This document shows, piece after piece, positions 22,211 through 34,566 of a stretch of DNA of 64,000 nucleotides. The position numbers and the translations under genes are program-made. This stretch comes from Theropithecus gelada. Its lineage: Eukaryota; Chordata; Mammalia; Primates; Cercopithecidae. The stretch's first letter is position 1. Each line of letters starts with the position of its first letter. The notes beneath the pieces were generated by a model that worked only from the letters and a program-made list of their open reading frames with translations, was not told the DNA's origin and searched no databases. Location of the stretch: contig NC_037686.1 of NCBI RefSeq assembly GCF_003255815.1, forward strand, positions 58,315,888 through 58,379,887. Reading direction: 5' to 3'.

Positions 22211-24124
22211 CATTGAAGAAAGTAGCCTTTGAGATTAAATTTCAGAGAAGTGGTTACTTTGCATTTTAAAATGAGTTACTATGAGGAATACAAAGGCAAT
22301 CCAGGATATGCAATGCATGTCACAGACCATACTTAGTATTTTCGTGGATTTTCAAATTGATTCACTATGTAGCACCTTAGCTGTAGAGTGGAATTACAGT
22401 TATTTCATCAACGAGAACAATTCATTCAATCACACCAAATTTAAACTCAGAAAACCATAAAGTTACTCACTTGGTATGTTTCTTAAAATGGAAAATAATT
22501 TATCACCAATAGTTTTGCCCATAGACTTTAAGCTTGTCATTTTATGATCTTTGGCAAAAATCCAGTCATGTGGTTTATTACAATGCTGCCTATGTAACGT
22601 TGGCAGAAATACAAAACTAAACATTTTGTTCAAATGTCCCTTCAGTCGTTAAAAAGAAAAGTAGTCTTTTAAGTACAGCACTGCCCTAGAGTAAATCATG
22701 TCTTATTTTCATAAAGATAGAAGGAGAACACTAGCTTTTAGTATTTAATGGCTATGGATCATGTTATACCCAGAAACTGCAAGAGCTGGCATTGCTCCCC
22801 TGAGAGACACGTTATCTCCCAGGAGCACACCACAGGACAAACATGATTTATTTCTCCTAAATGCCTTGTAATTTTCTAAAACTGCTTAATATCTGTGGTA
22901 TCAGGAGATAAAAACAGAATTTATTTTAACTAAACACAACAGCAGTTCTTTATTTTCGTTGGGTAGAGAGGTGAATCCCTGGAATAATAAATCGAAAAAA
23001 TTAAGTACATTCAAAATGGCTTCTTTATAATTATCAACTGTAACTCGGAGATATTTTTGCTAAAGACTCCAAATAAATATTTGTTGATTAATGCTATTCA
23101 TTAATATGTACCATAAAAAGGCCATTTAAAAATATTAATTTGTAGTATTCAAGTCAATGCTCCTAATTTTAATTATATAAATGTATATCTTGTGGTAACA
23201 TTATTAAAATTCATTATTAGATAATAGGTTTTAATATATAAGCTGACCTTCAAAAATGGTAATTCAATATGCTTTGCATTATTTACTACTTAATTTGTAA
23301 GAAGAAAGACCGAAGGCAGGTGGATAAATTTGGTATAAAAGAAGTAACCCCATTTATCCACAGGGATCAGCTTAGTCAGAAAATATGATTGAACATAAAT
23401 CTCAGTATTTAGAGGACTAGAAAGAGCAAAACAATGGAAATAGTCATAATCCTTGACCTTTACATTTTGCTTGGAGGCTAAAGCAATATTGATTTTACAA
23501 ACAACAAAAGAAACACACACAAAAATCCATGTTAAATCTGGCAGCAAAAACTCAAGCAGCTTGGAAACCTGTGTGGTGGAGACGAGCCGTGGGTGTTGCA
23601 GCAGACAATTCCAGATACAAAGTTTGGTCCTTGCCAAATTGATCCTTTCACTTTACCCCTGTATTCAAACCCACAGGTCAGAATACCATCATATCCTACT
23701 GTGGCCAGTGGGAAAGTCACTATCCATTGATGTTTACATTTGTAAACTTAAATAATAATAATACTAAATAAGTTAGATTCATGTATATTAAATACCTGGC
23801 AAAATAAGACATTCGAAAAAGGCTGGCTCTCTCTCTCTTTGCATGTGTATGTAAGGTTGAATCTCTGTAAGTACAGATTTATGCACAGATACACTACAAT
23901 AACAAATGTACTTCTTTATAATTAATAAAGCTAGGTTCCTAGCTTTATTCATTATGAAATATATCAATTACTCTTGGTCAGTTTTTATTAATGTGCGTAG
24001 ATTATAAGATAAAGCAAACAAGCATAACTCTAAAGAAGAGGAAGATTTTTATAAAACTAGACAATTTGCCAAACATATGCACAAGGATTAACTAATGTAA
24101 TTCAAGCACCATATAGCTTTAGGT
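22211..24124. other. unassigned AT-rich stretch
   Basis: No recognised gene or repeat. Overlapping short frames on both strands around 23290-23755 (up to 115 codons) have no domain and AT-driven composition. Confidence 0.5.
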
Positions 24125-24230
24125 TTACTACAATCCCAATTGATGGATGAGATTATGAAAATTCAATGATGTCGAATGACTTGACCAAAATTATGTAGCC
24201 AGCAATTAAGTTGCAGAGCCACTGATGACA
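24125..24230 (-). mobile_element. MIR SINE relic
   Basis: The reverse MIR core is seen as gatggatgagattatgaaaa, gaatgacttgaccaaaatta and gtagccagcaattaagttgc, followed by agagcc. These parallel the antisense MIR words for gatgaggaaactgag, gacttgcccaaggtca and cagctagtaagt. Old and diverged. Confidence 0.55.
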
Positions 24231-24734
24231 GTGATTTCTCACTATTTTCATATTTCAACTCACCATACACACTGGCATGAGACATTACAGGTAAGAAGGG
24301 TGGCATTATCATCTTATTCCCTGATACCACTGCCTGCTTGAGAATATACAAATGAACATATTTCGTGATTAGGAGAAAGAGTAAATAATTTATTAACAAA
24401 AAATATTAAAATGCCAAGTTCAAAAAACTTAGCAGTTAAAATAATTGAAGATAAAGAGTCACAACAAATAAAGGAAGAAGGAATAGCTAAAAATTACAAT
24501 AATTTCTAAAGAAGGCCTCAGTACCATGGAAGAAGCAGAAACCATGTCAGTGATGCATTTGGAAGTAGAAAGAGAAGGTGCAATAACGTGGGTAGAAAAT
24601 GATGCATTTCTGAACGGAAGATTTAAATAAAGGAGAAAAGAAAGGACTCATGGCAGGAAGTTTTATATGATAACGACTTGGTTCATCCATTCATTCATTC
24701 ATTCTTTTATTTTTACCCTGCCAGCTTCCCAGGC
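24231..24734. other. unassigned stretch
   Basis: No gene or repeat is recognised, except a short (CATT)n run near 24687-24703. Confidence 0.5.
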
Positions 24735-24850
24735 TCCAACTTGCAGAGTTGGACAAAGTAGTTACACTGTAAAAGCCAGGGAACTGCAGGTTTAACAAGC
24801 ACAACCAGGTGACTCCGATGCAGGTGGGAATAGTTCGAGACACTTTTGTT
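24735..24850 (+). mobile_element. MER5A-like hAT relic
   Basis: The 3' half of a MER5A-type non-autonomous hAT element is suggested by ggtttaacaagcacaaccag, gtgactccgatgcaggtggg and the ending tcgagacact. These match the family's typical tttaacaagc...caggtgattctgatgca...gagaaccact order. The 5' half is not clear. Confidence 0.55.
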
Positions 24851-24894
24851 TCAATGGTGGTAAGTTGGTGAAAAGGTAAAATTGAACATTAGAA

Positions 24895-24950
24895 CCTGGG
24901 TGACAGAGCTAGACTCCATCTCAAAATAAATAAATAAATACATAAATAAG
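24895..24950 (+). mobile_element. Alu 3' terminal fragment
   Basis: Only the last bases of an Alu are present: cctgggtgacagagctagac, then tccatctcaaaa, followed by an aaataaataaata tail. No certain flanking duplication is visible. Confidence 0.8.
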
Positions 24951-25539
24951 AAGAAGAAAAGAAAGAAAAGTTTCCATAAATTGGGGTGAAAATATGCAAC
25001 ATTCTAGGTTTTATATATAGCTGAGATGTATGTATTTTTTCTGTAGAAGACAGAAATATTTGTCTTGGTGTTTCTACCAAAAAAATTGTCATCTGTTCTC
25101 AGAAGTCAGAGTTTGAGTAAAGAGGCACCCGACAGTTTGAACATCTCATTATAATCTAGAATTAGGACAGTTTATTCATCACGGAGAGAAAAACCAGACC
25201 GCATGGCCAGTAGTAGAATCACCTGAGACAGCAAATGTGAGGCCCATGCTTCCAACAATTCAATAAGAAGTGTTTTGTGAACATTCTGTGTTTAGAGCTG
25301 GGTTCCTTAGGACCACATTTTCAGGACATTGTGCCCTTTAACTTAGAAAGCCAATTTCAAACATTAATACCACATTCTTCAGGCTGCTCACATATTAACA
25401 ATTTTAATTTATACCTTTAAAATGAAATACTGTTAAAATATATAGAAGTAAAGACTGCATTTTAAAATCACTGCAATAATGAGTCTACTCTGAAACAAGT
25501 TTCTCTGAAGTATAGGATACAGCCTTAGGTAAGTTTGAG
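24951..25539. other. unassigned stretch
   Basis: No gene or repeat is recognised with confidence. A motif near 25200-25260 (agtagaatcacctgagacag) could be a trace of a MER5-type element. Confidence 0.45.
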
Positions 25540-26100
25540 TACAAACTCCCTCCAGAGTCAGACTGCCAGTACTTACATGCTAGCTAGATTATTAATAGCT
25601 GTTGATATGGGGTAAATCTTAGTGTCAGTTTTCTTATCTATATAATAGAGGCAATGCACTATCCTAACTGAACGCAGAAACAGAAAATCAAATACCACGT
25701 TCTCACGTGTAATTAGGAGCAACAGATACACATGAATATAAAGATGGAAATAATAGACACTGCAGGCTCAAAAGTGGGTGAGGGTGGGAGAGGAAGAAAG
25801 GGTTGAAAAATTACCTGTAGAGTACAATGTTCACTAGTTGGGTAATAGGTGGAGACCAGTAGGTAATATATGCACTTTAAAAACACGCACATGTATACCC
25901 TAAATCTAAAAAAACCCACAATTTCGAAAAACTTAAAATCAATAGAGAAATAAAATAGAGGCATTAATAATATCACCCATTATAGCTTTGTTCTTAACAT
26001 TAAATAAGCTAGTAAATGACAAGGGTTTAGACCAGGGTCTGATACAAAGAAAGTACTCAGTATATTTTGGCTGCTTTTAAAAGTTATTATTATTATTATC
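25540..26100 (+). mobile_element. MIR SINE split by an L1 insertion
   Basis: The left part (25540-25653) has the MIR head and core: cagactgccagtacttacat, ggggtaaatcttagtgtcag and ttttcttatctatataatag. The right part (25954-26100) continues aggcattaataatatcaccc, cattaaataagctagtaaat, ggtctgatacaaagaaagta and ctcagtatatt. The 10-bp word aatagaggca occurs at both breakpoints, so the two halves form one MIR opened by the L1 at 25654-25953. Confidence 0.7.
25654..25953 (+). mobile_element. 5'-truncated L1 inside a MIR
   Basis: An old L1 3' end: cgcagaaacagaaaatcaaa, then tgggtgagggtgggagagga, and the end acacgcacatgtatacccta plus an A-rich tail. It is flanked by a 10-bp duplication aatagaggca at 25644-25653 and 25954-25963, both copies lying in MIR sequence. 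Confidence 0.85.
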
Positions 26101-26643
26101 ATTGTCCTTTTAATTATTTTTCAACTTTTATTTTTTATGGTGGTTAGATTCCTGCAGTTTAAATCTACACATTTTGATGCTCAATGCAGTGAAAATATCT
26201 GTTAACATTCTTCAGTCATTCTGAATCTCCCAATGACAACTCTGCTCAGAAGTCGCTTGGAGTCAAGAGAATTAAGAATGAAGATTGGATACAATTCTCC
26301 AGTAGTTAATGAGTGCTTTTTTTTTTTTTTTGTACAAGATTCATTCTTTGGGAAAATCACAGATGGATAAATCACCATCTCCAACCTTGAGTTCATATAC
26401 TGATAGAATGAAAATATCTCCAGATAATTAAAACTGTCTAAAATGATGTAGTATGTTGAAATATCAATAGGGAGCACTGAGGAGGGAGAGGTAGGTTCAT
26501 GCTCACTTGAGGATTTTACCTTTTACACAATACCCTTTAGGCAGTGGAGAATAGGGAAAAAAAAAATGCAGGTCCTGGATTTGTGGCTAGATAAGGTGGA
26601 AGGTGATAGTCAACTAAGAGAAAAAAATGATAAATTAAACACT
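26101..26643. other. unassigned stretch
   Basis: No gene or repeat is recognised apart from a T-run at about 26318-26331. Confidence 0.5.
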
Positions 26644-26648
26644 GTATA

Positions 26649-27019
26649 TGTTTTAGTTCATTCTCACACTTCTATAAAGAAATACCTGAGAATGGGTAAT
26701 TTATAAGGAAAAGAGGTTTAATTGGTTCACAGTTCTGCATGTCTGGAGAGGCCTCAGGAAAACTGACAATCGTAGCAAAAGGGGAAGAGGCATGTCTTAC
26801 ACGGCAGCAGGCAAGAGATAGCAGGCAAGAGCAGGGAACATTGCCTTATAAAACCATCGGAGCTCGTGAGAACTCACTCACTGTCATGAGAACAGCATGG
26901 AGGAAACTACCCCAATGATCCAATCACCTCCCACCTGGTTCCTGCTTCAACATGTGGGGATTATGAGGATTACAATTCAAGATGAGATTTGGGTAGGGAC
27001 ACAGAGCCAAATCATATCA
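26649..27019 (-). mobile_element. MaLR solo LTR (MST/THE1 type)
   Basis: A 371-bp LTR in reverse. On the plus strand it begins tgttttagttcattctcaca, includes gagaatgggtaatttataag, acaattcaagatgagatttg and ends aaatcatatca, so the LTR runs TGATATGATTT...ACTAAAACA on the minus strand. It is flanked by the 5-bp duplication gtata at 26644-26648 and 27020-27024, the size expected for ERVL-type integration. No internal region is present, so it is a solo LTR left by LTR-LTR recombination. Confidence 0.95.
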
Positions 27020-27024
27020 GTATA

Positions 27025-27578
27025 TAATGCAACTTATGAAGCTGTAGACCAAAATGGTTTTAATTTTTAAAAAATTTTTCTCTACTTAAATAGAGAGGGC
27101 ATGCAAAAGAGATATCTGTGTCCTGTATATATCTACTCGCTGGTCTACCCACAGGATAGCGAAAGAAATAAGTCTCTCTGAAGAGATTGTTTTCTGTACA
27201 CAGGGCTTCCTGGGGAGCAAAAATAAGTTGGATAAACACTTTTCTGTATTTATAAATAAACATGTTCTTTTTAAATAATAAATTATATTTTAAACTTCCA
27301 TTTGAAAAAACAATACAGATAAAATATTTCTAAGTAAATTTTGGTCTTCTGCAGCTGAAGGAACTGACTAGGAACTAAGTATTGGCTTTGACAGTCTCCT
27401 GGTTTGCACTAAAATAAGTACTGTTCTGCAACTGACTTAGAAATCTACAGATTAGATGATTTAAAAAAATAAGACTTTACTTATGCTTCTACTAAACTAG
27501 GCAGGAGAAGGGTCTTAAAAAGTGATTTGAATGTGTGGAGAAAATTAATGAAGAAATCAATTTCAGCTTTCATTCATA
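27025..27578. other. unassigned AT-rich stretch
   Basis: No gene or repeat recognised between the LTR and the DNA transposon. Confidence 0.5.
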
Positions 27579-27580
27579 TA

Positions 27581-28129
27581 CAGCAAGTCCTTGAATAATA
27601 TTGCTTCATTCAATGATGCTACAACCATGAGGAAAAAAAAAAAAAAAAGATTGATTCCCAGCCTGGGCCACTAGGTAGGAGTGTGGGTGAATGAGGGTCA
27701 GTGTTGCTGTGGGGGGGGTGTGTTTGTGTGTCTGTGTGTGTGTGTTTCTGTTTCTGTGTGAGCAGCTCTGCAGCAGGATGGTGTCCTGTCCAGAGCTGGT
27801 TCCCACCGGGTGTCCTATGCTGCCAGGAGATGTTCTGGGCACCCACAACCCTGAACTGAAATAATATGGGAAATAATTTTCTTACTTGTGTCTATTAATC
27901 TTTCTTCAGTGTATGTATACCTCACATTTATGTCCATGTTTAATTTGCTAAGTAATTTGGTCTTTATTTAGAGGTTTGGTGATGTTTCTGTAACCAGAAA
28001 GATGCTATAGGAACTTAATTCTTGTTTGTATCAATTAGCCTATGGTAAAATTAGTTTTGTTATATGTTATTTTGTTTAAAGTCAGCAGTTTTTAAGAACC
28101 TGTCAATGACATTATGTAAGGACTTACTT
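27581..28129. mobile_element. Tigger-like non-autonomous DNA transposon
   Basis: A 549-bp element with inverted ends: cagcaagtccttgaataata on the left and, read in reverse from the right, aagtaagtccttacataatg. It is flanked by TA at 27579-27580 and 28130-28131, the target used by mariner/Tigger transposases. I recognise the right half (ctataggaacttaattcttg, gcctatggtaaaattagttt) as a common TcMar-Tigger family of MER8 type, but the family name is uncertain. An A-run, a G-run and TG-rich sequence have expanded inside. The frames at 27606-27848 come from it and are not genes. Confidence 0.75.
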
Positions 28130-28734
28130 TATACAAATAGATAACCAATAATTCTGAGATATCTAGTGAAGCATAATGACTCAATATTAGAACTAAGAAC
28201 CTAGAACCTAAGTATAAAATTAAAAATTAAAAGGGATCAAGAGGAAGCAGAAATAATACCAACTATTATCCTCAGACATGGCAACAAATCATAAAAAGCT
28301 CTGAAATGGGATATTAAAGAAACATTTAAATTTAGATTTTAAAAATTTAGTGTAATGCACTTACTTACGCTTTTTTTGCAAGATACTTTAGCAACTGGAA
28401 TCATTCCAAAGCAAGTGCATTTGACCTGAAAAATCTCATTTCTAGAAGAAAGCTGACATCCTCCTTTACTTTCAATTACTCTGCTAATGTTGATAAATAA
28501 CAAATTTCTATCAAAGCATCCCTGAGACATAAGTGAAAACCTTTAAAGAAAAACTCTCTGAAGATGTTAACCTAAGACATTTTTTGGCAATATAAATCTT
28601 GGAATCTACCTCAGATATAACATTCATAATGGAATAGCAAACAAAAATTATATCAGTATTTTTTGTTTTCCCTCACTTAATGAATTAACATTTAGTGACT
28701 GAATACATCAATTATGCTAGGCACTATGTGAAGT

Positions 28735-28770
28735 TACACACACACACAAACACACACACACACAAACACA
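28735..28770 (+). repeat. (CA)n microsatellite
   Basis: Interrupted CA dinucleotides (acacacacacacaaacacac and onward), about 36 bp. Confidence 0.95.
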
Positions 28771-29334
28771 TAGGGACATAATTAGTTCATTGGAATTATA
28801 TCTTGGCCTACTTTGGGACCTACATTTATTCCTAATCTTAATGCTTGCGTTTATGAAAGATGGAGCCTGGTTATCATCTGAATTTTGCTGCTGAGCCTTT
28901 TCTGGAACAATAATAAACACTTTAGTTTACCTTCTGGCAGGCTACAGTAACTTTTTTAAAGGAAATCATAAGGTATCAACCTTACTTTAAAATTTGATCA
29001 TATATTTTTGGATTAGTCATCTACTATTTGTGCACAATTGAGACAATTTATTGGGTTAGATATTTCAGGGTATCATTTATATATTTCTTGACCTTTTATG
29101 AATAAAGATTATACTTTGCAGAGTTACTGTTGTTTGCTCTGTGGGGTAAAGTTGTGTGTGTGTGTTGTAAGTGTTGTATTGCTGCTGTTGCTTCCATGTA
29201 ACTTTCCAGCTAGAAAAGCAAAGATGAGGAACATGAAGTTTTCAATTTTAGCAGTGATGGTTCAGGGCTGAGTAACAAAAAGTGTAGTTTGGAATGTTGA
29301 GAAGAAGCCTCTTTACATCATTTCTGTGAAAATA

Positions 29335-29370
29335 AGCAGTATCTTGGCATCCAGCAGTATCTTGGCATCC
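29335..29370 (+). repeat. perfect 18-bp tandem pair
   Basis: agcagtatcttggcatcc occurs twice in direct succession (29335-29352, 29353-29370) with no mismatch. Confidence 0.97.
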
Positions 29371-29699
29371 CTTTATAGATTGTCACAAGGATATCAGCAA
29401 AGACACCTTCAGCAGTGACTGTGGAGAGGCTCCTCTGGGTAGTTTCAAGAACTGGAAGCACAGGGCAGTCTAGGGGCAAACTGAACGCATATGAAGACTG
29501 AAAAGGTGATCCAATAAGGAGAACATAAATCAATGAACAATTACATAAACAATTTCAATAACACTTTTCATAGGAAAGGAGATAAGATACGACATTTCAA
29601 CATTTTACGTTTTGGATTCAAAAAATATTAGCCCTTATTTTTAAAAAATCATCTTATACTGCTCTTTTCTTTACATACTTTCCCTGGCATTCTTGTTCT

Positions 29700-30040
29700 T
29701 CCAACGAGCCACATTAATTGGTATTTCAGGACCTTTCCTTTCACTGCATCTTTCACCTGGAATATTCTTTCCTAGACCTTTGTCTTGCTTTTTACATTCT
29801 TTCACTTATGTCTCTACTTACACATTACCTTCTAGGAGAGATTTTCCAAGACTACCCTAACTTGATTGTCTCTCTAAACTCATATTACTCTCTTTTGCAG
29901 TATCTTATTTTTTTTTCATATCACTTATCACTGCTTGGAAGTACATTATTTATTAGGGATTTATCTGCTTCTTTATTTCCTCTCTTTAACCAACTGGAGT
30001 GTAAGGATAAGGGCAGAGCCTTATTAGTCTACACAAAGTA
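29700..30040 (+). mobile_element. L2 LINE 3' region
   Basis: The order of words fits the L2 3' end on the plus strand: cacctggaatattctttcct, cacattaccttctaggagag, attttccaagactaccctaa, tatcacttatcactgcttgg and aactggagtgtaaggataag followed by ggcagagcc. The element is ancient and diverged. The 107-codon frame at 29718-30041 follows L2 sequence and carries no intact domain. Confidence 0.85.
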
Positions 30041-32334
30041 GGTGGTCAAAATGTTTTTAAATACATGAAAAATCAACTTATGACTCACTGATTATCTTTT
30101 TTATTTGTCTAGTTTACTGTTTAATTTGTCCACTGAGCTGACTTTATTTCATTTTTATATTTCGCTTACAGAATTTCTATTTGATTTCTTTTGAAAGATG
30201 TTCTTTTTCCAGTGTCCTGTTTTTACAGGTTTTTTTGTTTGTTTGTTTGCATTCCTCTTTTAATGCTTTGTACATTTCAGACATCTTATATTTTAAAATA
30301 TATTCTGGTCTACTTTATTTTTAAAATCTTCTCAGGGTATACAACTCTCCTAATTCGCTCACTTAGTAGATTCGCCAACGCTTCTTTGCGTGTTGTTTAA
30401 TACTTGTCGTAAGCACATTTTTGGGAGCTTGGTTTTCTGTGGGAATCCGATGCCCCAGGTTACCAAAGCATCTTACATCTTCATGGTGAAATATGGGTGG
30501 GCCTCTGCTGGTGCTCACTCAATTTTTTCAGTTCACATATTTTATTATGTTAATTCTTGTATTCATGGACCCTGCACCTCTTGTAGTCATGAAAATTTGA
30601 ATTTCACACTAACTAGTGGTTTAGGATTCTCACAAATTGTTGTGGCTCTTACTTTTCCCCCATCTGGAGCACAATCTTAGCTGATGGCAGGTTTCCTTGC
30701 GGGGGCATATTTGTGGATGGGAATTCCCAAGCTCTGGTACACATCTTGACCCCTTTTGATAACTAATTTCTAGCTCCATTTGTTCACCATGTCTTAAGTC
30801 TGAAATAAGTTCCCTGTATAAAAATCTAGCACACAGCACTTCTCTCTGATAATTTGTTTCCAGTTGAAATGACAGAGGAAACATATTGATTTTGACTTCC
30901 ACTCACTGCACCCACATTGAGATTCTTCTTCACTTGTAACAGCTGTTGGTTCCTTTTCTTTATTCTAAGCTTACCAGTATACCCTGGCACTATTTTCTTA
31001 TATTTAAGATAATCTTTGTATGTGTTTTAATTTAAGTATGTGTTGGAACCAAAGTCTTTAGATCAATTTTGTAAAACATATTGAAAAATGAAAAAAATAC
31101 AGAACTATTGATAGTTAAGGCAGAAAACAGGCAGCTACAAAGATAAACATGCAGAGAAACCAACAGCCAAGGCAGAATGCATTCTTCCCAGAAAAGCTTC
31201 AGATAAACTTTGAGTTTAGCGAAGAAGATCTGGAATCACTTGACTGACTGCAGGATATAAGTCATAGTAATTATAAATGAACACAAAGGGGCTAGGACAA
31301 AACACTGCATGTGTCCTCATATAGAAACCCTTGCTTACAAAAATGATGGACAAGGAGCAGCACTGGCCCCAGACTAAAGGCATATATATATCATCCCTAC
31401 TATTTTAACAACACAGAGAGATCTAGAGATCCTTTTGAATACAAGGCTACATTATACAGATGTTAAGAGAGAAAAGTAGCCTCTTTCCAGTAAATGTTGA
31501 AATGGATCTTCATTTATGTATATGTAGCTTATATTCAGACCCCCCTCCATTCATGGAGAGACCTGTTATACAACTGAATCTATGTAATGACAGAGGACAC
31601 TCAGTCACATATATCATAATCACCTCAGTGTTTCATTCATAGATATAAAGACACCTCATAGAATTCTGACAAAGATAGTTAAAAGTAATGACTTAAAAAA
31701 GAAAAATCTAAATAGAAAATGTTTTTTACCTTATCAAGAGTGAAAACTCATTGCTTGTTCATTCTCAAGCAAAAGAAACTATTGTTATTATACTTAGATA
31801 CATTTTTATTAAGATATTTTAGTTTTCAGTATGTTTAATAGTGAAATGAAAATACAAATAAGATGAAGAATGTAAAAATAGAGGTGAGTGAAGATATAAT
31901 TGATACAGGAAAAAGCACTGATGTAGGGAATTGATTTACCTTTTGCAGGATGGATAATGAGAACATTCATTGTAATGAAGAGTGAAGGAAAAGATCTAAA
32001 CAATTAGGATTGAAAGTAACTTAAAAATCACTTGGGAAAGCTTTATAAAAAATCTTACGTAATACCTTTTATTCTCTAATTGAAGAAGAAAGTATAATAT
32101 TCTATGAGCATGAGGTATGTGGATAGTGGCGTTCTGTTATATTTGAGCAAAGTAGAGAGGTTAATCAATAACCACTATAGAAAATAGAAAGCGGAGCTTA
32201 CTAGGTAAATTTCAGTAACATAAAGTTCCAGCAACATTATTTACATAATTTATGGTTTTACTTCAGGGACAATAGCAATCTGGCATTAAAAGTATAGAAG
32301 ATAAACAGGTTAATCTGATTAGTCATCACAACTT
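30041..32334. other. unassigned stretch, partly repeat-like
   Basis: No gene is recognised. The part at about 30400-30960 (for example gcctctgctggtgctcactc) has more balanced composition and reads like an old interspersed repeat or LTR-element interior that I cannot name. Chance frames of 90-96 codons lie on both strands there. Confidence 0.4.
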
Positions 32335-32369
32335 TGTGTGTGTGTGTGTGTGTACGCACACATGTGTGT
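32335..32369 (+). repeat. (TG)n with alternating pyrimidine-purine extension
   Basis: Nine TG units run into tacgcacacatgtgtgt, giving 35 bp of strictly alternating pyrimidine and purine. Confidence 0.95.
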
Positions 32370-32951
32370 TCATGCATGTGCAGGTGTATAGGCAGGCCAA
32401 CTGGGTAAGCATGTAGAGGATATTGGCAAATAATTAGTTGAAGGGATTAACCATGATATCTTAGCTGAGTAAAAAAATTAGAAAAAAAGGAAGAGAAGTT
32501 TGCTAGTAGAAGGAAATGACCTAAGTCTAAGGAAAAATGCTCTGATATTTCTAAAGAACCACTGCAGAGACAATAAAGAAATAAGAGAAGTGGACAATTT
32601 GGAGGACATAAAAAGACAGTGAACATAGTAAGGTTTTAATGGTGCAAATGTTTCAGGTAATATTAAGTTTCATTATTCAAGATACAGTCTGAAGTGAAAA
32701 GTAGATAAAAATATTTACAAATGAAGATGTTACAGAGATAAATGTCTATCTTGTTGGGTTCTAAAAAAAGTTGTTGATGAACAAAATGAAAGAAAGTACT
32801 GTGAATGAGAATACAATGTCCTCAAATAATGACAATAATACAGTAATTAGTTAGAAGATTAGAATAGAAGGTAATACAAAGGGGTAACAGAAGCAAGATT
32901 TTTATATAAAAAAGAAATATTACTTGAATTAAATTTCTTAGAAGGAGAAAT
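32370..32951. other. unassigned stretch
   Basis: No gene or repeat recognised up to the L1 insertion point. Confidence 0.5.
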
Positions 32952-32984
32952 AGAAATGGGGCTTTGGCAAATGGAAACACATCC

Positions 32985-34400
32985 CATGCTTATGGATAGG
33001 TAGAATCAATATTGTGAAAATGACCACACTGCCAAAAGCAATCTACAAATTCACAGCAATTCCCATCAAAATACCACCATCATTCTTTACAGAACTAGGA
33101 AAAACAATCTTAAAATTCATATGGAACCAAAAAAAAAAAAAGAGAGAGCCTGCATAGCCAAAGCAAGACTAAGCAAAAAGAACAAATCTGGAGGCATCAC
33201 ATTACCTAACTTCAAACTATACTATAAGGCCATTAGTCACCAAAACAGCATGGTACTGATACAAAAAACAGGAACATAGACCAATGGAACAGAATAGAGA
33301 ACCCAGAAATAAACCCAAATTCTAACAGCCAACTGATTTTCAACAAAGCAAACAAAAACTGGGGAAAAGACACTCTATTCAACAAATGGTGCTTGAATAA
33401 TCGACAAGCCACATGTAGGAGAGTGAAACTGGATCCTCATCTCTCACCTGATACAAAAAATCTACTGAAGATGGATCACAGACTTAAATATAAGACCTGA
33501 ACCTATAAAAATTATAGAAGATAACGTCATAAAAACTCTTCTAGACATTGGCTTAGGCAAAGATTTCATGACCAGGAACACAACAGCAAATGCAACCAAA
33601 ACAAGGATAAATAGGTGGGACTGAATTAAACTACAGAGCTTCTGCACAGCAAAAGGAACAGTCAGTAGTGTAAACAGACAAGCCACAGAGTGCGAGAAAG
33701 TCTTCACAATCTATATATCTGACGAAGGACTAATATCTGGAATCTACAAGAAACTCAAGAATAAAATAAACAACTCCATGAAAAAGTGGGCTAAAGACAT
33801 GAATAGACCATTACCAAAAGAAGATATACAAATGGCCAACAAACATATGAAAAGATGCTCAACATCACTAATGATCAGGGAAACACAAATCAAAACTACA
33901 ATGCAACATCACCTTACTCCTGCAAGAATGACCATAATCAAAAAATAAAAAAATAATAATAGATGTTGGTGGGGATACAGTGAAAAGGGAACACTGCTGG
34001 TGAAAATGTAAACTAGTACCATCACTATGCAAAACAACGTGGAGATTCCTTAAAGAACTAAAAGTAGAACTATCATTTGATCCAGCAATTCCACCACTGG
34101 GTATCTACCCAGAGGAAAAGAAATCATACGAAAAAGATACTTGTGCATACACGTCTATAGAAGCACAATTCACAATTGCAAAAACATGGAACCAGTCAAA
34201 ATGCCCATCAGTCAACGAGTGGATAAAGAAACTGTGGTGTATATATCTATATATGATAGAATACTACTCAGCCATAAAAAGGAATGCATTAATAGCATTC
34301 ACAGCAACCTGGATGGAACTGGAGACTATTAGTCTAAGTGAAGTAACTCAGGAATGGAAAACCAAACAGTCTATATTCTCACTCGTAAGTGGGAGCTAAG
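32985..34400 (+). pseudogene. L1 ORF2 C-terminal remnant
   Basis: Translated pieces of the ORF2 C-terminal half (after the RT core) are spread over frames with many stops, for example ggtgggactgaattaaacta (33616-33635), where TGA replaces a lysine/leucine-region codon. A 13-A run with following GA units at 33129-33147 breaks the frame. No endonuclease or RT active site is included. Confidence 0.85.
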
Positions 34401-34566
34401 CTATGAGGATGCAAAGGCATAAGAACGATACAATGGACTTTGCGGATTCAGGGGAAAGGGTGGGAGGGGAGTGAGGGATAAAAGACTACAAATTGGGTTC
34501 AGTATATACTGTTCGGGTGATGGGTGCACCAAAATCTCACAAATCACCACTAAAGAACTTACTCAT

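Larger units (their letters stand above)
28132..29699. other. unassigned stretch
   Basis: No gene is recognised. It holds a CA microsatellite (28735-28770), a short GT run near 29153-29164 and a perfect 18-bp tandem pair (29335-29370). Confidence 0.5.

Noticed and set aside
23290..23755. overlapping frames of 115 and 100 codons on opposite strands
   Set aside because: No domain, no splice or promoter context, and composition follows the AT-rich DNA. Could be coding only if conservation showed it.
29718..30041. 107-codon frame
   Set aside because: It lies in the noncoding 3' region of an L2 relic.
30400..30960. possible ERV interior or old repeat
   Set aside because: Composition and phrasing feel repeat-like, but I could not match it to a family.
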